A stretch of DNA of 64,000 bases, taken from positions 109,651 through 173,650 of the forward strand of contig CAWCJO010000021.1 in NCBI GenBank assembly GCA_963795935.1, given 5' to 3'. Shown here one piece after another: positions 57,723 to 64,000 of this stretch. Position 1 is the stretch's first letter. Each line of letters begins with the position of its first letter. The stretch is from JAICMB01 sp963795935. GTDB lineage: Bacteria > Acidobacteriota > Terriglobia > Bryobacterales > Bryobacteraceae. Under the pieces are notes generated by a model. The model made no database searches and had not been told where the DNA came from. It was given only the letters and a program-made list of their open reading frames with translations. Made by a program: the position numbers and the translations under genes.

Positions 57723-58086
57723 CGATCATTTTACCGCCATCGGGCCGGGAAACTTCGCCCGCGCGGCGAACGCGCTCGGATGAACGATGGCCGGAATCGC
57801 GCCGGCTGCGCGCGCGTTTTCCGGATTTGCCCACGATCGTGCGCGCGGCTGTTCAGCAATTCTAAGCTCGACGGCGTCCGGGAATATCCGATCGGATAGA
57901 CCTATCCAATCGGATAGGCGCTGGAGCTTTCCCGGCGCTAGCGTGGCCGCCTCTTAGACTAGACGGTTCAGTGGAATCAGCGATTTACCTAGATCGCACT
58001 CGGGCGTTCCCCGTAGTACGAAGGTTGGTCAGGCGATTGCCTTAGAGAGAGCGTCAGCCACCCAAAAAAAAGGAAAAAATAAAAAA
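57723..58086. other. Intergenic region upstream of the micropeptide genes
   Basis: 364 bases between the divergent TPR-like gene and the first micropeptide. It holds the tandem palindromes at 57885-57918 and, at its right end, a very A-rich stretch (58063-58087) preceding the first peptide start. No other convincing gene is seen. Confidence 0.6.
57885..57918. promoter_or_regulatory. Tandem palindromic sites, probable operator
   Basis: TATCCGATCGGATA (57885-57898) is a perfect 14-base palindrome. CCTATCC-AATC-GGATAGG (57901-57918) is a second one with 7-bp arms. The 15-base units TATCCgATCGGATAG and TATCCaATCGGATAG repeat with a period of 18 bases, close to two helix turns, as expected for two dimers bound side by side. 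Position between divergent genes suits control of the TPR-like gene, the micropeptides, or both. Confidence 0.65.
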
Positions 58087-58137
58087 ATGAAAATCAAAAC
58101 GAAAGTAAAGTCCGGCGGCGCCGTTTGGGGCACCTAG
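58087..58137 (+). CDS. Micropeptide gene 1 (16 residues, MKIKTKVKSGGAVWGT)
   Basis: ATG 58087 to TAG 58135-58137. The first half alternates Lys with Ile/Thr/Val (KIKTKVK), so all Lys side chains would lie on one face of a beta-strand. A Ser-Gly-Gly follows, then Ala-Val-Trp-Gly-Thr. AGGA lies 12 bases upstream in an A-rich leader. The neighbouring copy at 58195 differs at five codons: AAA/AGA (Lys/Arg) and four third-position synonymous changes. That pattern means selection on the peptide, not on the DNA or RNA. No family can be named with certainty. The Gly-Gly could be a leader cleavage site. Expression is inferred. Confidence 0.7.
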   Translation: MKIKTKVKSGGAVWGT

Positions 58138-58194
58138 GCTCCTGCGGAGCTCGAACACGCACGACGCCTCGATAAAAAGGAAAGGAGAAAAGCG

Positions 58195-58245
58195 ATGAAA
58201 ATCAGAACAAAAGTAAAGTCCGGCGGCGCGGTTTGGGGTACTTAG
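58195..58245 (+). CDS. Micropeptide gene 2 (16 residues, MKIRTKVKSGGAVWGT)
   Basis: Second tandem copy, 57 bases after the first. ATG 58195 has a good Shine-Dalgarno sequence (GGAG, 58184-58187, seven bases upstream); TAG ends at 58245. The peptide is identical to copy 1 except Lys4 to Arg. Codons 5, 12, 15 and 16 differ only at the third base. The leaders are also related (AAAAGGAAA...). It is followed after 35 bases by a hairpin leading directly into the ADOP permease gene, so peptides and permease are probably on one transcript. Possible roles: signalling peptide, precursor of a modified peptide, or toxin-like peptide. None is proven. Confidence 0.75.
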   Translation: MKIRTKVKSGGAVWGT

Positions 58246-58280
58246 TCAGCGCCTGCAAAACATTCTATTGCGACGACAGA

Positions 58281-58320
58281 TTTGGACCGCGGCCCCTTCC
58301 ACCGGAGGACGCGGTCCAAA
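58281..58320 (+). promoter_or_regulatory. Hairpin enclosing the ribosome-binding site of the ADOP permease gene
   Basis: TTTGGACCGCG (58281-58291) pairs perfectly over 11 bp with CGCGGTCCAAA (58310-58320). The 18-base loop contains GGAGG (58304-58308), which can also pair with CTTCC (58296-58300). The stem ends exactly before ATG 58321. This could switch translation of the permease; the following ATGTTTTTGG also allows weak attenuation. Confidence 0.6.
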
Positions 58321-60832
58321 ATGTTTTTGGTCTCCGATTTCATTAAAGATACTAAAATGGGTTTGTTGTTCTCATCCTCAATTAACGATCTTCGGTATTC
58401 CTACCGGATGCTGGTGAAAAATCCCGGCTCGACGCTGATCGCGATGCTGGCATTGACGCTCGCGATGGCGCGAATACCGCGATTTTCAGCGTCGTCGACG
58501 GCGTGTTGCTGCGGCCGTTGCGCTACGGGGACCCGCAAAAGCTGGCGGTTCTTTGGGAAACGAACCTGAGTAAAGGAATTCGCGAATTCGACGTGACCGC
58601 TCCCGATTACCGCGATTGGAAGGGGCTGCAACGTTCTTTCGACGCCGTCGCGGCGTTTCGCGCGCAGCCCTCGATACTCAGCGGGCGCGGTATTCCGGAG
58701 CGCCTCGATACAGCCCGCGTTTCGCCCGGTATTTTCGAGTTGCTGGGCGCGCGCGTATGGCTGGGGCGTCCTTTTCAAGCCGCTGAAGACGCCCCGGGCG
58801 CAACCGCGTGGCGGTCTTGAGCCACGGCCTGTGGCAGCGGCGCTTCGGGGGCGACGCCGCGGTGCTCGGCAAACCATTGACCCTTGACGGCAACGACTAC
58901 ATTGTCGTGGGCGTCACCGCTCCCGGGTTCCGGCTGCCCGACGCGGCGGCGGAAATTTGGCTGCCTTTCACTCTCGATGCCAAGGAACTGCTGGAGCGGG
59001 GCGATAAAGACGCGGCGCATGCCTCGCGCTCGGCGCTGCACACGCTGAAGGTCATCGGGCGTTTGAAGGCCGGCGTGAGCGTCGCGCGGGCGCGCGCCGA
59101 GATGATGTCGATCGCGCGCGGGCTGGAGCGGGAGTATCCGGATACCAATGCGGGCTGGAGCGCAAACGTCGTTCGCATGGACGAACAAATGGTGGGCGAT
59201 ATCCGGCCAACGCTGTGGACGCTGCTGGGCGCCGTGGGCTTCGTGCTCCTGATCGCGTGCATGAACGTGGCGAATCTGCTGCTGGCGCAAAGCCGCGCGC
59301 GTCAAAAGGAGATCGCGGTGCGCCTGACGCTGGGCGCCGGACCGTGGCGGATCGTGCGTCAATTGCTGATCGGAAGCCTGCTGCTTTCTCTCGCTAGCGG
59401 CCTGCTCGGGCTAGCGCTGGCGTACTGCGGCGTGCGCGCTCTGGTGGCGCTCAGCCCGGCCAACCTGCCGCGCCTGGACGAGGTTTCCGTCGATGGCCGG
59501 GTGCTCGTATTTACGCTGCTGGTTTCCATACTCACGGGCGCTCTGTTCGGCGCCGGCCCCGCCATCCTGGCCGCAAGGAATCGATTGAATGAGGTCCTGA
59601 AAGCGGCCGGCCGCAGTTCCATGGCGAGCGTGCGGACCCGCCGCCTTGGCCGCACGCTGGTGGTTGCCGAAGTGGCGCTGTCCGTGGTACTGCTGACCGG
59701 CGCGGCGCTCACCATTCGCAGCTTCGCGCAGCTCCAGGGCGTCAATCCGGGCTTCCGTCCGGACCATTTATTAACGATGCGGCTGGCGCTGCCGGAATCG
59801 CGCTATGACGGCGCCAAAGTGGGCCGCTTCTACGGCCGTCTCATCGACCGCGTGCGCAACGTTCCGGGAGTGCTGCTGGCCGGCGTCGCGCGCGATCTGC
59901 CGATGAGCGGAAGCGATCCCAGCCTGAACTTCGTCGTGGAGCATCGCCCGGCCATGGCCTCAAGCGACCAGCCGCGCGCCAAGTATCGCGCCGTCAGCGC
60001 CGATTATTTCGCGGCGATGGGAATTCCGCTTATCAAAGGACGCTACTTTACAGCCTCCGACGGCGTCAATACGCCCGCCGTCGCGATCGTTAACGAGGCC
60101 ATGGCGCGCCGCTTCTTCCCCGGCGAGGAACCGCTCGGACAACGCATTCAGAGCGGGTTCGAAGGCAGTCCCTGGTGTACCATCGTCGGCGTGACCGGCA
60201 ACGTGAAGCACGCCGGCCTCGATAGCGAGACAAACGCCGAGATGTATTATCCCTACCTGCAAGTGCCGCCTTCGTTCATGAGCTTTGTCGAGGGTACGAT
60301 GACTCTGCTGGTGCGCACCGGCTCGGAGCCGGCGCCGATGGCGCGCGCCATTGCCGCGCAGGTGCAAGCGCTCGATCCCGAAGAGGCTGTTTTTCAGGTC
60401 GCCACCATGCAGGACCTGGTGCAAGGTTCCGTGGCGCAGCCGCGCTTCCGCGCGTTTCTCCTCGGTATCTTCGCGCTGGTCGCGTTAGTGCTCGCCATCA
60501 CTGGGCTGTACGGTTTGGTGTCTTATTCCGTGAGCCAGCGATCCAACAAATTGGGCGTGCGCGCGGCGCTGGGCGCTCAAAAAGGGGACCTGCTGCGCTT
60601 GGTTCTCGGCGAAGGCGCGCGCTTGGCGGTCACGGGAGTCGCCGTCGGGGTGGTGCTGGCGCTGGCTCTATCGCGCACGCTTTCCAAACTGCTGTACGAA
60701 GTGAAGCCAAACGATCCGTTGACGTTCGTCGCCATTCCGGCGCTGCTGCTGGGAGTGGCGTTGTTGGCCAGCTACGTACCGGCGCGGCGCGCCATGCGCA
60801 CCGACCCGACCGTCGCGCTGCGGCAGGAGTAG
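58321..60832 (+). CDS. ADOP-type orphan ABC permease next to the micropeptides (two indels)
   Basis: About 838 residues, MacB-PCD/FtsX units duplicated. Start ATG 58321 uses GGAGG inside the hairpin; ATG 58357 is an alternative without such a site. N-terminus: INDLRYSYRMLVKNPGSTLI, AMLALTLAIGANTAIFSVVD (after adding one T near 58467), DGVLLRPLRYGDPQKLAVLW. A second missing base near 58812 restores GANRVAVLSHGLWQRRFGGD. Later LLIACMNVANLLLAQSRARQ, EIAVRLTLGAGPWRIVRQLL, and the end YVPARRAMRTDPTVALRQE. No ATPase gene is adjacent. Given the peptides just upstream, export of, or response to, the peptide is a reasonable inference. Confidence 0.9.
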
Positions 60833-60837
60833 GCCGA

Positions 60838-61221
60838 TTACCTGATTCTGTAGGCGAACGCGTCCTCGACAAAGCGATCGCCGATCATGTGTCCGCCGAT
60901 GCGCGTGCCTTCGGCAATCTTGTACTTCACATAATGGCGGCGCAATGCGCGAATGAAACGGTCCGTCATGCTCATGATGAACAGAGGGGGCGCTTTCCCG
61001 GCAGGAATATTTGCCGCGGCCAACGCCTTGTGGACCAATCCGTAACCGTCTCGCGGGTCTTCGGTGTCCAACAAGCGGGCCGCTAACACGTAGCGCCAAT
61101 CTTCGTATTCGGGGAGAATGGCCCACATCGCCACGCTAACCTTCAGGTCGGCGCGGTCCAAAGCTTCGAGGACCTTTTCTCCTATAGCAATATCCGGGGC
61201 TATCAATGCCGCCTTACCCAA
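60838..61221 (-). CDS. Conserved partner of HEPN protein, unknown
   Basis: Protein of 127 residues: KVLEALDRADLKVSVAMWAI, EYEDWRYVLAARLLDTEDPR, DGYGLVHKALAAANIP, then MSMTDRFIRALRRHYVKYKI and FVEDAFAYRIR. I have seen this arrangement (an acidic D/E-x-W-R-x-V-L-A start and an x-E-D-A-Y-x-Y-R end) beside HEPN genes in other bacteria, without a named family. Start ATG 61221 overlaps the end of the HEPN gene by 19 bases, so it is translated together with it. It may be the antitoxin or regulator of the HEPN protein. Intact. Confidence 0.7.
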   Translation of the reverse strand: MGKAALIAPDIAIGEKVLEALDRADLKVSVAMWAILPEYEDWRYVLAARLLDTEDPRDGYGLVHKALAAANIPAGKAPPLFIMSMTDRFIRALRRHYVKYKIAEGTRIGGHMIGDRFVEDAFAYRIR

Positions 61222-61613
61222 GCCAGAACTCCATGATCGAGATTTCCAACTGCATCCACGAGAGCCGCGGCGCTGCTCTTGTGATATATAGCATACCGGC
61301 TTTCCTCCGACCAGGCCTCCACGGTTTCCCAGTTTTTGCGAAACGCGTCATTCGTTCTAATCGCTTCCCTGTGGGCCTCTTCGAGGTCCGCCATTCTGAC
61401 AAGTTGCATCAACTCGTGCGTATGGCTGGCGACCGCCTGCTTCTTATCCGGAAAATCGTGCCTCATCGTTTGTCGTGCGATACAAGCCTTGAGCTCGCAT
61501 TCAACCGCATACCCTGCGAGATAGTACGCGCCGCTATAGAAACCTAACTTGAGCAAGGATTGTGCTTCCTTAAGCCGGATGCGTGAGAGATTCTGGAGAT
61601 CCTTCCGGTTCAC
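61203..61613 (-). CDS. HEPN-domain protein
   Basis: All-helical protein of 136 residues from GTG 61613. NLSRIRLKEAQSLLKLGFYS, then GAYYLAGYAVECELKACIAR is the HEPN core. RQTMRH gives the R-x4-H pattern of HEPN ribonucleases, although its position after the core helix differs from classical examples. SHTHELMQLVRMADLEEAHR and WETVEAWSEESRYAIY complete the fold. HEPN proteins act as RNases or RNA-binding toxins in toxin-antitoxin or defence modules. Its start lies 44 bases inside the end of the oxidoreductase gene, and its end overlaps the partner gene. Confidence 0.82.
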   Translation of the reverse strand: MNRKDLQNLSRIRLKEAQSLLKLGFYSGAYYLAGYAVECELKACIARQTMRHDFPDKKQAVASHTHELMQLVRMADLEEAHREAIRTNDAFRKNWETVEAWSEESRYAIYHKSSAAALVDAVGNLDHGVLAWVRRH

Positions 61614-62589
61614 GAGCGGACGCCAGCGGCCGCCGCAGGATCATTTCGATCGCTTCCATATTCTTCAGGGCGTCCTCGAGCGGGACTGGAACCGGCGCGC
61701 CTTCTTGAATGGCGCGCGAGAAATCGTCGGCTTGAAGAGCGTATTGGTCGCAGGCGGGGAATTCTTCGGTTTCCACGCCGCTGCCGCCGACGATTCGTAT
61801 ACGGGAGGGCTCGTCAGGCGGCGCATTGAACGGGACCTCGACTTCCACGCGTCCCTTCGTTCCGAAGAACTGCATGCGCTGATACGGGAACAACTGCGTG
61901 CTGCACGTGAAAATCGATTGGCCCGACGGGAATTCCAGAATTGCCGACGTGAGGCGGTCGATCTTCATGACCGGATCGTAATCGATGGCGGCCTTCGCGG
62001 CCGTGGGCTCCTCGTCGAAGATCCAGCGTGAAATTGTGATGGGATAGCATCCGATATCCATCAAGCCGCCTCCGCCGAACGCCGCAATGTTGCGGATGTT
62101 TTCCGGATTCAGGTTGTAATAGCTGAAGAAGCCGAGAATGGAGCGAAGCTCGCCGATGCGGCCGGAGAGGACAATCTCGCGCGTGCGCAGCCATTGCGGA
62201 TGCGAGCGCACCATGAAGGCCTCGCCCATGATTACTCCGGCGCGGTCGCGCGCCGCGATCATCTCGCGGCATTCGGCGCTGTTGAGCGCTATGGGCTTTT
62301 CGCACAGCACGTGTTTGCCCGCTTCGGCCGCTTTGATCGACCATGGCGCGTGCAGGTGATTCGGAAGCGGGTTGTACACGACGTCGATTTCGCGGTCGGC
62401 GAGTAGGTCTTCGTAGGAGCCATACGCTTTGGGAATGCCAAGCTCGCGGGCCGCCCTTTCGGCTTTGGCGCGGTCGCGCGAGGCGATGGCGGCGACCTCG
62501 GCGCGGCGGCACTGCTTCATCCCTGGGATTACTTTCTTCGTCGCGATCGCGGCCACTCCTAAAACGCCCCAGCGCAGCTTATTGTTCAC
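61570..62589 (-). CDS. Gfo/Idh/MocA-family oxidoreductase
   Basis: NAD(P)-dependent enzyme of 339 residues. Nucleotide-binding start RWGVLGVAAIATKKVIPGMK (here A-A-I rather than the common glycine pattern), VVYNPLPNHLHAPWSIKAAE, catalytic Lys in KHVLCEKPIALNSAECREM, then MVRSHPQWLRTREIVLSGRI and the C-terminal sheet GLMDIGCYPITISRWIFDEE. Fold and motifs fit oxidation or reduction of a sugar or inositol-like compound. C-terminal overlap of 44 bases with the HEPN gene. Intact. Substrate unknown. Confidence 0.9.
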   Translation of the reverse strand: MNNKLRWGVLGVAAIATKKVIPGMKQCRRAEVAAIASRDRAKAERAARELGIPKAYGSYEDLLADREIDVVYNPLPNHLHAPWSIKAAEAGKHVLCEKPIALNSAECREMIAARDRAGVIMGEAFMVRSHPQWLRTREIVLSGRIGELRSILGFFSYYNLNPENIRNIAAFGGGGLMDIGCYPITISRWIFDEEPTAAKAAIDYDPVMKIDRLTSAILEFPSGQSIFTCSTQLFPYQRMQFFGTKGRVEVEVPFNAPPDEPSRIRIVGGSGVETEEFPACDQYALQADDFSRAIQEGAPVPVPLEDALKNMEAIEMILRRPLASAREPEGSPESLTHPA

Positions 62590-62629
62590 GATGGCAGTGT
62601 ACTACTCAGCTATGCGTCGATGCCGGGCT

Positions 62630-63193
62630 TCACGCCGGCGGCGGAATTGCTTTTCGAGTAACGGCTGAGGTTCTCGGTAGTGGTGAAGAACGCGGCATCA
62701 TACGTTCGATATAGACGATTCCATTCAGATGATCGATCTCGTGCTGCAGGATGCGGGCGTGCCAACCGCTGGCCTCAATGATGCACGGTTCCGCGTTGTG
62801 GTCCAGACATTCCACGCGGGCGCGGCGGGCGCGCGGGACGATCGCGCTGAACCCGGGAAGGCTGAGGCACCCTTCGAAGAATTCAACCCCCGGCTCTTCG
62901 AGCGTAATGACGGGGTTGACCACCACCTGAAAAGGAATCGGACGGCGCTCGCGCTTCTCCAGGACTTCCGGATTTATGCCGCGCAACAGATCCTCGCGGT
63001 CCTCGATTACGGCCAGCTGCAGCGCCAGGCCGATTTGAGGCGCTGCCAAGCCGACGCCCGGCGCGTCATACATCGTTTCGCGCATCAGCTCGATGAGCTG
63101 GCGCACGGCGGTGGAGCGAATTTCATCGCGCGAGAGCGGCCGGGCTTGGCGGCGCAATACCGGGTCGCCCACCTGAACGATTTTGAGGACCAC
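62630..63193 (-). CDS. def: Peptide deformylase
   Basis: Enzyme of 187 residues from GTG 63193, removing the formyl group from N-terminal Met of new proteins in the cytosol. All three PDF motifs are present: GVGLAAPQIG, EGCLSLPG (metal-binding Cys) and QHEIDHLNG (two metal-binding His and catalytic Glu). The start of the fold, LKIVQVGDPVLRRQARPLSR, is typical. An extension upstream in the same frame has no family similarity. Nothing else of the usual def-fmt operon is nearby; the upstream neighbour is a radical SAM gene. Intact. Confidence 0.95.
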   Translation of the reverse strand: MVLKIVQVGDPVLRRQARPLSRDEIRSTAVRQLIELMRETMYDAPGVGLAAPQIGLALQLAVIEDREDLLRGINPEVLEKRERRPIPFQVVVNPVITLEEPGVEFFEGCLSLPGFSAIVPRARRARVECLDHNAEPCIIEASGWHARILQHEIDHLNGIVYIERMMPRSSPLPRTSAVTRKAIPPPA

Positions 63194-63203
63194 GTATTCA
63201 GCG

Positions 63204-64000
63204 TTACCACAAAGACAATTGGGCCTCGGCAAACTGTTCCGGAATATAAGAAGGATCCCGCGGCCGCAAGCCGTGCCGCGCGACGATTTTCTGGACACGG
63301 ACGGATATTGTTTCCGGATAATATCCCCGCAGGTAGGCGTTGTTCGCGAACAGTCCTTTGTATTTCCAAATGAGGTGCGGAAACCGCTCTTCGATGAAGG
63401 GTAAAAACACGGCGCGGGAGCACGGCTTCAGAAATAGAGGATGGGCGCTGAAGGCAACCGCGCCGGCATCGGCCGCGGCGGCGCAGATGGCATCCAGGTT
63501 GCGCTCGCCGTCGGTCAGGAACGGCATCACGGGATTCCCCAGCACCGTTACGCCGATGCCCGCCTCGGCGAGTTTGCGCACCGCGTTCAAGCGCAACTCC
63601 GGCCGCGGCGCGAGCGGCTCGATCAAACGCGCCAGCTTCTCGTCCATCGTCGTGATCGTGAGATTCACGTGCGCCACGTTATGCTCCGCGATGGTCTTTA
63701 GCAGCTCCGCGTCTCTGGCGATGAGGTCCGACTTCGTTGTAATGCCGATTTTCAACCCGCGCTCTTTCGCGATCTCCTCCAATATTTTTCGAGTTATTCC
63801 GTAGCGGCGCTCGGCCGGCTGATAAGGATCGGTCGCGGTGCCAATCCAGAGCGATTCGCCCGTTTTTACTTTCGACAACTCCGCGCGGAACAGCGCCGGA
63901 CGGAAACGCTTGGCGTAAATTTTGCGCTCGAATTGTTGTGGATCGCGTAATTCCATGAACTCGTGGGCTAGCGCGCATAGCAGTATTTGCAGCCGAATTC
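63204..64000 (-). CDS. Radical SAM protein, SplB/Rv2578c-like (5' end outside window; one indel)
   Basis: Partial gene running off the right edge. Near the edge GCKYCYAR shows the last two cysteines of the radical SAM cluster motif; the first lies outside the window. A missing base near 63968 joins this to AHEFMELRDPQQFERKIYAK. Then RAELSKVKTGESLWIGTATD and YQPAERRYGITRKILEEIAK, KSDLIARDAELLKTIAE, VNLTITTMDEKLARLIEPLA. This is the family of DNA-repair-photolyase-like or Rv2578c/PA0069 radical SAM proteins, whose substrate is unknown. The stop at 63204 is 10 bases before the def start. Confidence 0.85.
   Translation of the reverse strand, partial: IRLQILLCALAHEFMELRDPQQFERKIYAKRFRPALFRAELSKVKTGESLWIGTATDPYQPAERRYGITRKILEEIAKERGLKIGITTKSDLIARDAELLKTIAEHNVAHVNLTITTMDEKLARLIEPLAPRPELRLNAVRKLAEAGIGVTVLGNPVMPFLTDGERNLDAICAAAADAGAVAFSAHPLFLKPCSRAVFLPFIEERFPHLIWKYKGLFANNAYLRGYYPETISVRVQKIVARHGLRPRDPSYIPEQFAEAQLSLW

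Noticed and set aside
57885..57918. Possible CRISPR fragment (repeated 15-mer with 3-base gap)
   Set aside because: Only two units, no spacers of CRISPR size, both units palindromic, and no cas genes in the window. An operator fits better.
58281..58330. Classical rho-independent terminator after micropeptide 2
   Set aside because: The T-run does not follow the stem directly and the start codon of the permease is flush with it; a translational or attenuation role is more likely.
38148..61613. HEPN/MNT toxin-antitoxin pair formed by the nucleotidyltransferase and the HEPN gene
   Set aside because: The two genes are 22 kb apart and on opposite strands; the HEPN gene has its own overlapping partner.
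1..64000. Prophage, IS element or integrative element
   Set aside because: No integrase, transposase, capsid or replication genes and no terminal repeats were seen.

Overview
The window looks like a piece of an Acidobacteriota genome, probably from the Solibacter/Bryobacter group. It is GC-rich, it encodes two very large Oar-like TonB-type outer-membrane proteins with carboxypeptidase-regulatory N-termini, two 'orphan' duplicated MacB/FtsX-type permeases of the ADOP kind without an ATPase beside them, and many secreted proteins of the type common in soil acidobacteria. No phage, IS element, CRISPR array or rRNA was recognised. One tRNA (Leu, CAA) is present. About a third of the genes are interrupted by single-base indels. 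In the cases checked closely, changing one base, often in a run of two or three identical bases, restores a conserved protein, so most breaks look like assembly errors rather than gene decay. The worst stretches are 1-11 kb and 35-58 kb; 11.7-35 kb is nearly clean.

Layout. 1-4.6 kb (minus): DUF2760 protein and two tandem Hsp70-family proteins. 4.7-11.6 kb (minus): two Oar-like receptors, the upstream one apparently cut short at its C-terminus. 11.7-20.1 kb (minus): GT-C membrane glycosyltransferase, secreted amidohydrolase, ADOP permease, small secreted protein, SIS-domain sugar-phosphate protein and a secretin. 20.2-22.5 kb (plus): AAA ATPase, HEAT-repeat protein, tRNA-Leu. 22.6-26.7 kb (minus): sigma-like factor, beta-propeller protein, histidine kinase and response regulator. 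These last two are divergent from a TolC/MFP/RND efflux operon (26.8-32.7 kb). It is followed by a VOC-SpoIIE phosphatase fusion, a GH29 fucosidase and a GH106-like rhamnosidase.

38.1-46.4 kb is mixed: a nucleotidyltransferase, a relic of an MBL-fold hydrolase, a YdcH-like protein, a glycosyltransferase fused to a RimI-like acetyltransferase, a DUF1570/TPR-like protein, and stress-type genes (CsbD-like, Ku, DUF1328, glycine-zipper protein). 46.6-54.6 kb is one tightly overlapped plus-strand glycan operon: two nucleotide-sugar epimerases, a B12-binding radical SAM enzyme, a GT4 glycosyltransferase and three CgeB-like glycosyltransferases. More stress-type genes follow (SDR, basic-tailed protein, DUF2892-SRPBCC protein).

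The most unusual locus is 57.8-60.8 kb. Two tandem 16-codon genes encode almost identical peptides (MKIKTKVKSGGAVWGT and its K4R form). They differ by four synonymous changes and one conservative one. They lie downstream of a pair of tandem palindromes and upstream of an ADOP permease whose probable ribosome-binding site is inside a perfect 11-bp hairpin. This may be a short-peptide (signal or modified-peptide) system that has not been annotated before. The window ends with a HEPN two-gene module, a Gfo/Idh/MocA oxidoreductase, peptide deformylase and a partial radical SAM gene (all minus).
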